DNA of 64,000 bases from Pseudomonadota bacterium (GCA_018242005.1 JAFECU010000234.1:1-64000), one strand, 5' to 3'; counted from the stretch's first letter, positions 35,753 to 45,375 are shown. The notes: a model not told the origin generated them from the letters alone. Program-made: numbers and translations.

Positions 35753-36478
35753 TCAGGTCAGGATTTCAAGCAACCGATCCAGCCCGCCCTGGTTGATGGC
35801 CACCTGGGCCTGGGCGCGCACGGCGGGCTTGGCGTGGTAGGCCACGGACAGGCCGGCCGCGCGCATCATGGGCAGGTCGTTGGCACCGTCACCCATGGCG
35901 ATGCATTGCTCGGGCTCTATGCCCAGCAGCGACGCCACCTCCAGCAGGGTGCGGCGCTTCTCCGCACCGTCGCAGATGTCGCCCCAGGCCTGCTCGAGCA
36001 TGCACCCCGTGAGCTCGCCGCAGTTGGTGCTCGATCGCACCTCCAGCACGTTGGCGCGCACGAAATCTATGCCCAGCTGCTCGCGCACGCGGTGGGCAAA
36101 GAAGGTGAAGCCGCCCGATACCAGCAGGGTCTTGAGCCCCGCCGCCTTGCAGGCACGCACCAGCTCTGCCGCGCCGGGGTTGATGCGCAGGCGCTCGCTG
36201 TAGACGCGCTCCAGGTCGGCCATGGTCACGCCCTTGAGCAGCGCCACGCGCTGGCGCAGGCTGTCCTTGAAGTCGGTGATCACGCCCTGCATGGCGGCCT
36301 CGGTGATGGCAGCCACCTCGGCCTTGCAGCCGACGAAGTCGGCAATCTCGTCCACGCATTCGATGTTGATGAGCGTGGAGTCCATGTCGAAGGCGATGAG
36401 CTTGTACTTCTGCAACGCCAGCGGCGGCGTGATGCCTTGGATGACGAGGCCGGGGGCGAATTCGGTGGTGGAAGACAT
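35753..36478 (-). CDS. serB: Phosphoserine phosphatase
   Basis: Last enzyme of serine biosynthesis, a HAD-superfamily phosphatase acting in the cytoplasm. The 241-residue protein has motif I FDMDSTLIN (nucleophile Asp31, Asp33), motif II LLVSGGFTFF, and motif III/IV GDGANDLPMMRAAG. It is the short form that lacks the N-terminal ACT domain of the E. coli enzyme. It follows the membrane-protein gene by 35 bp and mfd by a further gene, on the same strand. Confidence 0.95.
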   Translation of the reverse strand: MSSTTEFAPGLVIQGITPPLALQKYKLIAFDMDSTLINIECVDEIADFVGCKAEVAAITEAAMQGVITDFKDSLRQRVALLKGVTMADLERVYSERLRINPGAAELVRACKAAGLKTLLVSGGFTFFAHRVREQLGIDFVRANVLEVRSSTNCGELTGCMLEQAWGDICDGAEKRRTLLEVASLLGIEPEQCIAMGDGANDLPMMRAAGLSVAYHAKPAVRAQAQVAINQGGLDRLLEILT

Positions 36479-36513
36479 GGGGCAGCAGAGTGCAGAAAAG
36501 AAGGGATTGTCGT

Positions 36514-37188
36514 TCAGAGCCTGGGCAGGTAGATCTGGTCTGACCAGGTGGCGAGCCACTGGGGCTTGAAGGCAACGAAGATGGCGCACAGCATGCCGGT
36601 GACCACGGCGTCGCCCCAGGCCATGAGCCAGCGCGCCACCAGCGACAGCTGATCGCCCACGCCCGGCAGCACGTGGCCGGCCCATTGCGACAGCGTGCCG
36701 GCCAGGAAAATGCACAGTGCAGTGCCCAGAAAGGCCCGGCCCAGCACGTAGACGAAGGGGCGCACACCGTCGAGTGCGTGCCGGCTGAGCAGGCGTCGCA
36801 GCAGCACGCCCGGCAGCAGGGCCAGCGAGGCCGGCACCACGCCCTGCCATACGGCCAGGCCCAGTGCGTCGTCCCAGGTCAAAGTGGGCGACACCAGTGC
36901 GGCGATGGCGCCCACGGCCAGCAGCACGGGCACGGCCAGCGGCCAGCCCAGCATCAGCAGCACCAGGCAGGCGCCCGACCACTGCAGCTGCAGCGGCATA
37001 TGGTGCAGCGTGGGCAGGGCCCAGGCCCAGGGCAGCACGACCAGGGTGGCGAGCAGCGGCGTCCACAGCGCAGAGGCGCGGCCGTGGGCTTCGTGCACCA
37101 GGGGGCGCTCGCTGGCCAACAGCCGCCATGGTTGCAAAAAAATGGCTGCAGCCATTGCCAGTAGAGCGATAGCAGCTTCCAAAAACAT
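36514..37188 (-). CDS. CbiM-like energy-coupling factor membrane protein
   Basis: Integral membrane protein of 224 residues with six or seven hydrophobic segments. SPTLTWDDALGLAVWQGVVP and RPFVYVLGRAFLGTALCIF resemble the reduced, proteobacterial branch of CbiM-type ECF permease-like proteins. No ECF ATPase or transmembrane partner is adjacent, so its function is unclear. It lies between mfd (7 bp upstream) and serB, probably in one transcript. Part of its N-terminal coding sequence resembles the dispersed repeat. Family assignment is by general pattern and less certain than for neighbours. Confidence 0.6.
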   Translation of the reverse strand: MFLEAAIALLAMAAAIFLQPWRLLASERPLVHEAHGRASALWTPLLATLVVLPWAWALPTLHHMPLQLQWSGACLVLLMLGWPLAVPVLLAVGAIAALVSPTLTWDDALGLAVWQGVVPASLALLPGVLLRRLLSRHALDGVRPFVYVLGRAFLGTALCIFLAGTLSQWAGHVLPGVGDQLSLVARWLMAWGDAVVTGMLCAIFVAFKPQWLATWSDQIYLPRL

Positions 37189-37195
37189 AGCTATC

Positions 37196-40100
37196 TCAGG
37201 CGGTCGTGGCTTCCGCCAGCGGCTGGCCCAGGCTGCGCAGCACGTCGCGCACCATTTGCGCGCGCGCGGCCGGATCGGGCAGGGCGCGCTCTATGCGCAG
37301 CTTCTCGTTGCCGGCCAGCTTGATGTGCTTGTTCTTCTGGATCAGGTGGATGATGGCCATCGGGTCCACGGGCGGCTGGGGCTTGAAGCTGATGCTGATG
37401 ACGCCGGGCGCCGCATCCACCTTGACCACGCCGTAGGGCTGGCTCAGCACGCGCAGGCGGTGCACGTCGATGAGGGTCTGGGCTTGGGGCGGCAGCTTGC
37501 CGAAACGGTCCACGATCTCTTCGAGCAGGCCGTCGATCTGCTCGCTGGTGCGCGCCGTGGCCAGTTTCTTGTAGAACGACAGGCGCAGGTGCACGTCGCC
37601 GCAGTAGTCGTCGGGCAGCAGGGCGGGGGCGTGCAGGTTGATGTCGGTGGCGGCCTGCATGGGGGAGAGCAGGTCTGGCTCCTTGCCGTTCTTGAGGCAG
37701 CGCACGGCCTCGGAAAGCATTTCGTTGTAGAGCTGAAAGCCCACCTCGAGCATGTTGCCGCTCTGGCTCTCGCCCAGCACCTCGCCCGCGCCGCGGATCT
37801 CCAGGTCGTGCATGGCCAGATAAAAGCCGCTGCCCAGCTCCTCCATTTGCTGTATGGCCTCCAGGCGCTGGCCGGCCTGCTTCGTTAAGCCGTCCATGTC
37901 CGGCACCATCAGGTAGGCGTACGCCTGGTGGTGGCTGCGGCCCACGCGGCCGCGCAGCTGGTGCAGCTGGGCCAGGCCGAACTTGTCGGCGCGCGAGATG
38001 AGGATGGTGTTGGCCGTGGGCACGTCGATGCCGGTCTCGATGATGGTCGAGCACAGCAGGATGTTGTAGCGCTGGGCCACGAAGTCGCGCATGACGCGCT
38101 CGAGCTCGCGCTCGGGCATCTGGCCATGGGCCACGGCGATGCGCGCCTCGGGCAGGATCTCCTCGAGCTTCTGGCGCCGGTTCTCAATCGTCTCGACCTC
38201 GTTGTGCAGGAAGTAGCACTGGCCGCCACGCTTGAATTCGCGCAGCACGGCCTCGCGGATCACGCCCTGGTTCTCGCTGCGCACGAAGGTCTTGATGGCC
38301 AGGCGGCGCTGCGGCGCCGTGGCGATCACCGACAGGTCGCGCAGGCCCTCGAGCGCCATGCCCATGGTGCGCGGAATCGGCGTGGCCGTGAGGGTCAGCA
38401 CGTCCACCTCGGCGCGCATGGCCTTCATGGCCTCCTTGTGGCGCACGCCGAAGCGGTGTTCCTCGTCGATGATGAGCAGGCCCAGGTTCTTGAATTGGGT
38501 CGATTCACTCAATAGCTTGTGCGTGCCGACGACGATGTCCACCGTGCCGTCGGCGATGCCCTTCACCGCCGCCGTGATCTCCTTGCCCGAGCGAAAGCGC
38601 GAGACCTCGGCCACCTTCACGGGCCATTTGGCGAAGCGGTCGCAGAGCGTGCGGTAGTGCTGCTCGGCCAAGAGCGTTGTGGGCGCGAGGAAGGCCACCT
38701 GCTTGCCGCCGGTGACGGCCACGAAGCAGGCGCGCAGCGCGACCTCGGTCTTGCCGAAGCCCACGTCGCCGCAGACCAGACGATCCATGGGGCGCGGGCT
38801 GATCATGTCCTGCACCACGGCGTGGATGGCGGCGTTCTGGTCGGCCGTCTCCTCAAAGCCGAAGTCATTGGCGAACTGCTCGTAGTCCTGCGGCGAATAG
38901 CGGAAGGCATGGCCCTGGCGCGCGGCGCGCCGGGCGTAGATGTTGAGCAGCTCCGCCGCTGCGTCGCGCACCTGTTCGGCGGCCTTCCTCTTGGCCTTCT
39001 CCCATTGGCCGCTGCCAAGCTTGTGCAGCGGCGCCTCGTCGGCCGACACGCCCGTGTAGCGGCCAATGAGCTGCAGCTGGCTCACGGGCACGTAGAGCAC
39101 GGCCTGGTCGGCATATTCCAGGTGCAGAAACTCCTGCAGCGCGGGGCTGCCGTCGGGGTTCTTGCTTCCCAGGTCCATGTGGATCAGGCCGCGGTAGCGC
39201 CCTATGCCGTGCTGGTTGTGCACCACGGGGTCGCCCACCTTGAGCTCCGACAGGTCCTTGATCAGCGCCTCGACGTCGCTGGCCTGCTCCTGCTTCTTGC
39301 GCCGACGCGTGGTGGTGCCCGCGGCGAACAGCTCGGTTTCCGTGACCAGATCCAGTCCGGCCTCGACCCAGGCAAAGCCCGTGGCCAGCGCCGCCGTGGC
39401 AATGCCCACGGGCTCGGCGGGCGTGGCCTGGAACTCGGCCAGCGAGTCGAACGCGGGCGGGTTCAGTCCCGAGGCGCGCAGAAAGTCGAGCAGGCTCTCG
39501 CGCCGGCCATCGCTCTCGGCCAGCAGCAGCACGCGTTGGCCGGACTGCGCCGCACCCCGGATATGGGCCTGCAGCCGGGCCAGCGGGTCGTCGGCGCCGC
39601 GCACCACGGACAGGTCGGGCAGTTTCTGGAACAGGGCGCTGTCGGGCACATCCTCCACGCCCGCGCGCAGCGACAGCTGGGCGTGCGGCTTGGCCTGGCC
39701 GTAGAACTGATCGGCCGAGAGAAACAGCGCCTCGGGCGGCAGCACGGGGTGGTCCGGGTCGCCCTGCAGCAGGCGGTGGCGCTCGCGCGTGTCCTGCCAG
39801 AAATGCTGGAAGGCGGCCTCCAGGTCGCCGTGCAGCACCACCGTGGCCTCGCCCCCGAGATAGTCGAACACTGTGGCCGTGTCGTCGAAGAACAGCGGCA
39901 GGTAGTACTCGATGCCGGCCGTGGCTATCGCCTGCCCCATGTCCTTGTAGATGCGGCTTCGGGTCGGGTCGCCCTCGAGCAGCTCGCGCCAGCGCTGGCG
40001 GAACTTGCCGCGCGCGGCCTCGTCCATGGGGAACTCGCGCCCGGGCAGCAATCGCACCTCGGGCACGGGGTAGAGGCTGCGCTGGCTGTCGGGATCGAAG

Positions 40101-40690
40101 GTGCGTATGGAGTCGATCTCGTCGTCGAACAGGTCCACGCGGTAGGGCTGGAGCGACCCCATGGGGAACAGGTCGATGAGCCCGCCGCGCACGGCGTACT
40201 CGCCGTGGCCCACCACCTGCGAGACATGCTGGTAACCGGCCAGCGTGAGCTGGGCGCGCAACCTGGCCTCGTCGAGCTTTTGCTTGACCTTGAAGTGAAA
40301 CGTGTAGCCCGCCATGAACGCCGGTGGCGCCAGGCGATACAGCGCCGTGGTGGCGGGCACCAGCACCACGTCGGCCCCTGTCTCCTTGTCCTTCTGGGAG
40401 ATGCGCCACAGCGTCGCCAGGCGCTCGCTGATCAGGTCCTGGTGCGGCGAGAAGCTGTCGTAGGGCAGCGTCTCCCAGTCCGGGAACAGCGCGCAGCGCA
40501 GCTCGGGCGCGAAGAAGGCCATCTCGTCGATGAGGCGCTGGGCATCGGCGGCGTCGGCCGTGACGATGGCCGTGACGCGGCCTGCGGCCTTCTCGCGTTC
40601 GCCCAGGCGGGCCAGCAGCAGGGCGTCGCTGCTGCCCACGGGGCGGGGCAGGGTGAAACGGTTTCCGGGGGAGAGTTTGGGCAGATCCAT
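37196..40690 (-). CDS. mfd: Transcription-repair coupling factor
   Basis: DNA translocase that removes stalled RNA polymerase and recruits UvrA. The 1164-residue protein begins with a UvrB-like region (FAPELRCALFPDWETLPYD), followed by the RNA-polymerase interaction domain (PVVHNQHGIGRYRGL). The RecG-like helicase core has Walker A GDVGFGKTEVA, DEEH in LLIIDEEHRFGVRHKE, and the TLTATPIPRTM motif. A C-terminal TRCF domain closes it. The start MDLPKLSPGNRF is chosen over a 25-residue extension. It is divergent from ispD and heads a likely transcript with the membrane protein and serB. Confidence 0.97.
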   Translation of the reverse strand: MDLPKLSPGNRFTLPRPVGSSDALLLARLGEREKAAGRVTAIVTADAADAQRLIDEMAFFAPELRCALFPDWETLPYDSFSPHQDLISERLATLWRISQKDKETGADVVLVPATTALYRLAPPAFMAGYTFHFKVKQKLDEARLRAQLTLAGYQHVSQVVGHGEYAVRGGLIDLFPMGSLQPYRVDLFDDEIDSIRTFDPDSQRSLYPVPEVRLLPGREFPMDEAARGKFRQRWRELLEGDPTRSRIYKDMGQAIATAGIEYYLPLFFDDTATVFDYLGGEATVVLHGDLEAAFQHFWQDTRERHRLLQGDPDHPVLPPEALFLSADQFYGQAKPHAQLSLRAGVEDVPDSALFQKLPDLSVVRGADDPLARLQAHIRGAAQSGQRVLLLAESDGRRESLLDFLRASGLNPPAFDSLAEFQATPAEPVGIATAALATGFAWVEAGLDLVTETELFAAGTTTRRRKKQEQASDVEALIKDLSELKVGDPVVHNQHGIGRYRGLIHMDLGSKNPDGSPALQEFLHLEYADQAVLYVPVSQLQLIGRYTGVSADEAPLHKLGSGQWEKAKRKAAEQVRDAAAELLNIYARRAARQGHAFRYSPQDYEQFANDFGFEETADQNAAIHAVVQDMISPRPMDRLVCGDVGFGKTEVALRACFVAVTGGKQVAFLAPTTLLAEQHYRTLCDRFAKWPVKVAEVSRFRSGKEITAAVKGIADGTVDIVVGTHKLLSESTQFKNLGLLIIDEEHRFGVRHKEAMKAMRAEVDVLTLTATPIPRTMGMALEGLRDLSVIATAPQRRLAIKTFVRSENQGVIREAVLREFKRGGQCYFLHNEVETIENRRQKLEEILPEARIAVAHGQMPERELERVMRDFVAQRYNILLCSTIIETGIDVPTANTILISRADKFGLAQLHQLRGRVGRSHHQAYAYLMVPDMDGLTKQAGQRLEAIQQMEELGSGFYLAMHDLEIRGAGEVLGESQSGNMLEVGFQLYNEMLSEAVRCLKNGKEPDLLSPMQAATDINLHAPALLPDDYCGDVHLRLSFYKKLATARTSEQIDGLLEEIVDRFGKLPPQAQTLIDVHRLRVLSQPYGVVKVDAAPGVISISFKPQPPVDPMAIIHLIQKNKHIKLAGNEKLRIERALPDPAARAQMVRDVLRSLGQPLAEATTA

Positions 40691-40767
40691 GCGGGAGCGG
40701 TCGCCTGGTGCGCAGCAGAAGGCTTGTAGGCTTTGGGCGGTAACAGGCGATTTTAGAATGCCCACCC

Positions 40768-41604
40768 ATGAGTGATCTGCTGCCCACCTACAACCCTGCT
40801 CGCCGCGTGTCCGCGCGCTTCTGGGCCCTGCTGCCCTGCGCCGGCACGGGCACGCGCGCCCTGCGCACGCAGGCGGGCGTGGGCGGCGCGTTGCCCAAGC
40901 AATACCAGCCCGTCGCCGGCCAGCCCATGGTGCTGCACACGCTGGCGGCCTTTGCGGGCGTGGCGCGGCTCGCGGGCACGCTGGTGGCCGTGGCGCCGGG
41001 CGATACGTTTTTCGACGGCGCGCCGCACCCCGGCTACTTCGCCGTGCCCTGTGGCGGCCCCACGCGCGCCGATACCGTGCTGGGTGGGCTGAAGGCGCTG
41101 CTGGCGCGCGGTGCGTTGGAAGAGGATTGGGTGTTGGTACACGACGCCGCGCGCTGCCTGGTGACCACGGCGCAGATCGATGCGCTGATCGACGCCTGCC
41201 AGCACGACAGCGTGGGCGGGCTGCTCGCGCACAAGCTGGCCGACACGCTCAAGACCGCCGTTGACGGCCCCGGCGGCGTGCGCGTGGCCGCCACCGTGGA
41301 CCGCAGCGACAAATGGCTGGCGCAGACGCCGCAGATGTTTCGCATCGGCGCGCTGCGCCGCGCGCTCGAGCAGGTGGGCGCGGCCGCCACCGACGAGGCC
41401 AGCGCCATGGAGGCCATGGGCCTGCGCCCGCGCCTGGTGCCCGGTGGCGCGCAGAACTTCAAGGTCACCTACCCCGAGGACTTTGCGCTGGCCGAGGCCG
41501 TGCTGGCCCAGCGCCTGCATGGCGCCACGCTGGAGCGCTTTGGCGGCGAGCGCGGCGCAGCGGCCAGCGAGCCGGCCCCGGCAATTTTTTCTCGCAAAAC
41601 GTGA
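40768..41604 (+). CDS. ispD: 2-C-methyl-D-erythritol 4-phosphate cytidylyltransferase
   Basis: Third step of the MEP isoprenoid pathway, attaching CMP to methylerythritol phosphate. The 278-residue protein has the nucleotide loop [11 protein letters not shown] and [19 protein letters not shown], then [12 protein letters not shown] and the late [11 protein letters not shown] with [10 protein letters not shown]. It is longer than usual because of an N-terminal extension of 15-20 residues and a tail after LERFGG. A TAGAAT -10-like element lies nine bases ahead of the ATG, so the leader is very short. ispF follows after 14 bp. Confidence 0.94.
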   Translation: MSDLLPTYNPARRVSARFWALLPCAGTGTRALRTQAGVGGALPKQYQPVAGQPMVLHTLAAFAGVARLAGTLVAVAPGDTFFDGAPHPGYFAVPCGGPTRADTVLGGLKALLARGALEEDWVLVHDAARCLVTTAQIDALIDACQHDSVGGLLAHKLADTLKTAVDGPGGVRVAATVDRSDKWLAQTPQMFRIGALRRALEQVGAAATDEASAMEAMGLRPRLVPGGAQNFKVTYPEDFALAEAVLAQRLHGATLERFGGERGAAASEPAPAIFSRKT

Positions 41605-41618
41605 CGGCAGGGAGGGCC

Positions 41619-42110
41619 ATGGACATGGATTTCAGGATTGGCGAGGGCTGGGATGTGCATGCACTGGTGCCCGGCCGGCGTCTGGTCATTGGCGGCGTGG
41701 AAATTGCCCACACCATGGGCCTGCTGGGCCATTCCGATGCCGACGTGCTGCTTCACGCCATCACCGATGCGCTGCTGGGCGCGGCGGCGCTGGGTGACAT
41801 AGGCAGCCATTTCCCCGACAGCGATGCGCGTTTCAGGGGTGCGGACTCGGCGGTCCTGCTCGCCGAAGCCGCCAGGCGCGTGCGCGAAAAAGGCTACGAA
41901 ATCGGCAACGTGGACAGCACCGTGGTGGCGCAGGCCCCGCGCCTGGCGGCGCACATACCGGCCATGCGCACGCGCATCGCCGCCTCCTTGGGCCTGCAGC
42001 CCGATCAGGTCAACGTGAAGGCCAAGACGGCCGAGCGCCTGGGCCCCGTGGGCCAGGGTCTGGCCATGGAGGCGCGCGCGGTGGTGCTGCTGTGCCGCAC
42101 CAAACCCTGA
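41619..42110 (+). CDS. ispF: 2-C-methyl-D-erythritol 2,4-cyclodiphosphate synthase
   Basis: Fifth step of the MEP pathway, making the cyclic diphosphate. The 163-residue protein has the zinc ligands in GWDVHAL (Asp12, His14) and [26 protein letters not shown]. The trimer/substrate signature [17 protein letters not shown] sits near the C terminus. GGAGGG lies four bases ahead of the first ATG; a second ATG two codons in is equally possible. It is co-transcribed with ispD, as in many proteobacteria. Confidence 0.95.
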   Translation: MDMDFRIGEGWDVHALVPGRRLVIGGVEIAHTMGLLGHSDADVLLHAITDALLGAAALGDIGSHFPDSDARFRGADSAVLLAEAARRVREKGYEIGNVDSTVVAQAPRLAAHIPAMRTRIAASLGLQPDQVNVKAKTAERLGPVGQGLAMEARAVVLLCRTKP

Positions 42111-42129
42111 ACGCCCAACGCTCGACGCA

Positions 42130-43629
42130 TTAGACCGGACGCTTGGGCAGCCGCGCCGTTGGCGGCAGGTGGCGCTTGACCTGCGGGCGCTGCAGGCGGT
42201 TCTGCGGATCCTGCCCCTCGGGCAGGTCACTGGCGCGCTGCAGCTGGATATGGGCCACGAGCCCGCCCGAGGCCGAGTTGGCCAGCGCGAAGATGCCCCC
42301 CATGCGTTGCACGGTCTTGTCCACGATGGAAAGGCCCAGGCCCGCGCCGGCCGCGGCCGTACGTGCCGCGTCGCCACGGAAAAACGGCTTGGTCAGGCTG
42401 GCCAGCTGCTCCGGCGGCGCGCCGGGCCCATGGTCGCGCAGCTTGATCAGCACCCATTTCTCGCGCGCCTTGGCGGCGACGTCCACGGTGGTGATGCCGG
42501 TCTCGCGGTTCTTGCCATAGCGGCGCGCGTTCTCCAGCAGGTTGCTGATCACGCGCGCCAGCTCCACCTCATCGGCCAGCACCATCAGGTCCTCGGGCAC
42601 GTTCATGGTGATCTGCAGCTCGCGGTGGTCCTGCACCGCGTACACGCAGGAAGAGACCACGCCATGAAGATTGACGGGGCTGAGCGCCACGGTGTCGGGG
42701 CGCGCGTAGTCGAGAAATTTGTCGATCGTGGCGTCGAGCTGCACGATGTCGGCCACCATATGCTCGCGCGCCACCTCGTCGTTCACGCTCATCTCGGTCT
42801 CCAGGCGCAGGCGCGCGAGCGGCGTGCGCAGGTCATGCGAGATGCCGGCCAACATCACGGCACGGTCCTGCTCCAGCTTGGCGAGCTTTTGCGCCATGCG
42901 GTTGAAGCCAATGTTGACCTCGCGGATCTCGCTGGTCACGGCTTCCTCGTCGAGCTGGCCGGCGGCAAAGTCACCATCGCGCACGCGGTTGGCGGCGTCG
43001 CTGAGCTGCTTGAGCGGATGGTTGATGAGGCGCGCAATGATGGCGGCGCCGGCCAGCGACAGCGCACCCACCGTGATGAGCCAGATGAGCCAGGTCGTGC
43101 CGCCGGCCGTGGCCAGGCGCGAGCGGTCCATCAGCAGCCAGTTCGGGTCACCGTTGATGGTGAAGCCCACCCACAGGCCGTTTTCGCCATTGACGCTGCT
43201 GGCCACGATGGTGCCGGGTCCCAGGCGCTGCGTGAGCTCCTCGGTCAGGCGCAGGCCCAGGGTAGAGGGCGGCAGCAGTTCGAATTTGTCCTTGGGTTCG
43301 CGTGGCAGGATGCGCACGCCCTCCTGATCGGCCATGGTCTTGAGCAGCGACACGCGGGCGATGGCGTCGGAGTGCACCAGGGCCGCACGGCTCAGGTTGA
43401 CCATGGAGGCGATCTGCTGCGCCGTCTGCAGCGTGCGCGGCTCGAACTCCAGCGCGCGCAGCGTCTGCACCCAGGCCAGGATGCAGCCCACGAGCAGAAG
43501 CGCCAGCAGGAAGAAGGTGCGCCAGAACAGGTTCAACCCCACGCGCGAACGCGGGAGGCGGCGGTCGGCCGAGGTCTCCAGAGGCGCCGGGCTGGTGGCG
43601 TCCACTGGAATCTCGTGGGTAGCGTTCAT
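42130..43629 (-). CDS. EnvZ/RisS-type sensor histidine kinase
   Basis: Inner-membrane histidine kinase, partner of the upstream OmpR-type regulator. The 499-residue protein has two membrane helices (about 34-56 and 178-200) enclosing a periplasmic sensor of 120 residues. Next comes a HAMP segment (INHPLKQLSDAANRVRDGDF), the phosphoacceptor in AGISHDLRTPLARLR (His265), and the ATPase motifs NLLENARRYG, DHGPG and GAGLGLSIV. The Pro/Arg-rich C-terminal tail is extra. The layout equals EnvZ and Bordetella RisS. The signal is probably osmotic or ionic, by family only. Confidence 0.92.
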   Translation of the reverse strand: MNATHEIPVDATSPAPLETSADRRLPRSRVGLNLFWRTFFLLALLLVGCILAWVQTLRALEFEPRTLQTAQQIASMVNLSRAALVHSDAIARVSLLKTMADQEGVRILPREPKDKFELLPPSTLGLRLTEELTQRLGPGTIVASSVNGENGLWVGFTINGDPNWLLMDRSRLATAGGTTWLIWLITVGALSLAGAAIIARLINHPLKQLSDAANRVRDGDFAAGQLDEEAVTSEIREVNIGFNRMAQKLAKLEQDRAVMLAGISHDLRTPLARLRLETEMSVNDEVAREHMVADIVQLDATIDKFLDYARPDTVALSPVNLHGVVSSCVYAVQDHRELQITMNVPEDLMVLADEVELARVISNLLENARRYGKNRETGITTVDVAAKAREKWVLIKLRDHGPGAPPEQLASLTKPFFRGDAARTAAAGAGLGLSIVDKTVQRMGGIFALANSASGGLVAHIQLQRASDLPEGQDPQNRLQRPQVKRHLPPTARLPKRPV

Positions 43630-43717
43630 GGCGGTGGCAGCGGGGAAAAATCCGGGGACGCGGTGACCGCAGGGCGGGCCGCGTCCATGTCTTCTTGATG
43701 GTGCAGGGTGCGGCTGG

Positions 43718-44449
43718 TCAGTTGGTGCCGTCTGGCACGAACACGTAGCCCACGCCCCAGACGGTCTGGATGTAGCGCGGCGCGGCGGCATCCACCTCCA
43801 CGAGCTTGCGCAGGCGCGAGATCTGCACGTCCAGGCTGCGGTCGAAGGGCTCGAACTCTCGCCCGCGCGCCAGTAGCGCAAGCTTCTCGCGCGACAGCGG
43901 CTGGCGCGGGTGGCGCACCAGGGCCTTGAGCATGGCAAATTCGCCCGTGGTCAGCGGCAGCTCCTCGCCATTGCGCTGCAGCGCGCGCGTGCCCAGGTCG
44001 AAGGTGAAGGGGCCGAAGGTCACGACCTCGTTGTCGCCCGAAGGGGCGCCCGGTGCCTCCTGGGGCGGGCGGCGGCGCAGAACGGCGTGGATGCGTGCCA
44101 GCAACTCGCGCGGGTTGAAGGGCTTTCCAAGATAGTCGTCGGCGCCGACCTCCAGGCCCACGATGCGGTCCACGTCCTCGCCCTTGGCGGTCAGCATGAT
44201 GATGGGTGTGCGGTCGCTCGCGGCGCGCAAGCGCCGGCAGATCGACAGGCCGTCCTCGCCGGGCATCATCAGGTCGAGCACGATCAGGTCCACGGTCTCG
44301 CGCAGCAGGATGCGGTTGAGCGCCTTGCCGTCTTCCGCCACCATGACCTCGAAGCCTTCCTGCGTGAGATAACGGCGCAGCAGGTCGCGAATGCGCGCAT
44401 CGTCGTCCACCACCAGGACCTTGTCGGTGCGGTTGCTTGTAGAAGCCAT
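43718..44449 (-). CDS. ompR: OmpR-family response regulator
   Basis: Two-component response regulator of 243 residues. The receiver domain has the acidic pocket VVDDD and the phosphorylation site in LIVLDLMMPGEDG (Asp59), with LTAKG and KPF. The C-terminal winged helix includes FAMLKALVRHPRQPLSREKL and ends TVWGVGYVFVPDG. Near-identity in pattern to OmpR/RisA supports the name. It lies 88 bp upstream of its kinase. GTTACA-like boxes just upstream suggest autoregulation. Confidence 0.93.
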   Translation of the reverse strand: MASTSNRTDKVLVVDDDARIRDLLRRYLTQEGFEVMVAEDGKALNRILLRETVDLIVLDLMMPGEDGLSICRRLRAASDRTPIIMLTAKGEDVDRIVGLEVGADDYLGKPFNPRELLARIHAVLRRRPPQEAPGAPSGDNEVVTFGPFTFDLGTRALQRNGEELPLTTGEFAMLKALVRHPRQPLSREKLALLARGREFEPFDRSLDVQISRLRKLVEVDAAAPRYIQTVWGVGYVFVPDGTN

Positions 44450-44471
44450 GCTGTCTTTCCCTAGTCCAATT

Positions 44472-44545
44472 TGTAACAGAGCCGATTTTGACCAGCTTGT
44501 GGCCGGAAATCCGAGTTTCGGTCCTGGGTCTGACCAACTGTTACA
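44472..44545. promoter_or_regulatory. Paired TGTAACAG / CTGTTACA boxes upstream of ompR
   Basis: TGTAACAG (44472-44479) and CTGTTACA (44538-44545) are reverse complements 66 bp apart in the divergent region between ompR and the SIMPL gene. GTTACA-type hexamers are part of the known OmpR box in enterics, so autoregulation by the adjacent regulator is plausible. Confidence 0.4.
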
Positions 44546-44658
44546 GGTTTTGCGACGCCGCGCAACGGCGTAAACCGGTGTTCAATCAACGCTGCGCGGC
44601 AGCGGTGCTCGACATCCGTTGGCAACTGTCGCGGACTGTTGGAACAGAGGCCGAATGT

Positions 44659-45375
44659 ATGAAGAATGCTTTTAAATTTGTAGCTGCATGCGCTTTATTG
44701 GCGGGCGTTTCCGTGATTCATGCACAGAATGGCTCGACCGCGTCGCCGCAGAACGTGCTGCAGCTGTCCGCATCCGGGACCGTGGAGGTGCAGCAGGATC
44801 TGCTGGTATTGACACTCTCCGCCACGCGGGAGGCACCAGAGGCTGCGAGCGTGCAGAGCCAACTGCAGCAGGCGCTCGATGCGGCCCTGGCCGAGGCGCG
44901 CCGCGCCGCCCAGCCCCAGCAGATGGACGTACGCACCGGGGCCTTTGGCATGTACCCGCGCTATGGCAAGGACGGCAGGATCAGCGGCTGGCAGGGGCGC
45001 GCGGAACTGGTGCTGCAGGGGCGCGACTTTGCGCGCATCACGGGCACGGCAGCCAAGATACCGAGCATGAGCATCGCCCAGCTTGCGTTCGACCTGTCGC
45101 GCGAGGCGCGCGCCAAGGTCGAGGGCGAAGCCCAGGCAAAGGCCATCGAGGCCTTCAAGGCGCGCGCCGCCGAACTGGCGCGGGGCTTTGGCTTTGCCGG
45201 CTACACGCTGCGCGAGGTGGCCGTTAACAACAACGAGATGGCTCCCGGCCCGCGTCCGCGCATGCTGGCCATGGAGGCCAAGGCAGCGTCCATGTCGGCC
45301 GATGCACCGGTGCCGGTCGAAGCCGGCAAGACCCAGGTGGTGGTGAGCATTTCGGGCTCGGTGCAAGTGCGTTGA
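44659..45375 (+). CDS. SIMPL domain (DUF541) secreted protein
   Basis: Periplasmic protein of 238 residues. The signal peptide is MKNAFKFVAACALLAGVSVI ending at HAQ. The SIMPL domain starts VLQLSASGTVEVQQDLLVLTLSAT and continues with MDVRTGAFGMYPRYGKDGRISGW (split here by position) and a final VVVSISGSVQVR. Relatives such as E. coli YggE are linked to oxidative stress, but no mechanism is known. Much of the signal-peptide coding sequence matches the dispersed repeat. It is divergent from ompR, with possible OmpR boxes in the shared region. Confidence 0.88.
   Translation: MKNAFKFVAACALLAGVSVIHAQNGSTASPQNVLQLSASGTVEVQQDLLVLTLSATREAPEAASVQSQLQQALDAALAEARRAAQPQQMDVRTGAFGMYPRYGKDGRISGWQGRAELVLQGRDFARITGTAAKIPSMSIAQLAFDLSREARAKVEGEAQAKAIEAFKARAAELARGFGFAGYTLREVAVNNNEMAPGPRPRMLAMEAKAASMSADAPVPVEAGKTQVVVSISGSVQVR
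44674..44701 (+). repeat. Dispersed-repeat-like segment in the SIMPL signal peptide
   Basis: TAGCTGCATGCGCTTTATTG matches the copy at 20852-20871 in 17 of 20 positions, preceded in both by ATTTG. The segment encodes the hydrophobic core FVAACALL of the signal peptide. Confidence 0.35.

Noticed and set aside
38519-40729. 730-codon open frame opposite mfd
   Set aside because: Antisense shadow of a well-conserved gene; no protein-like pattern.
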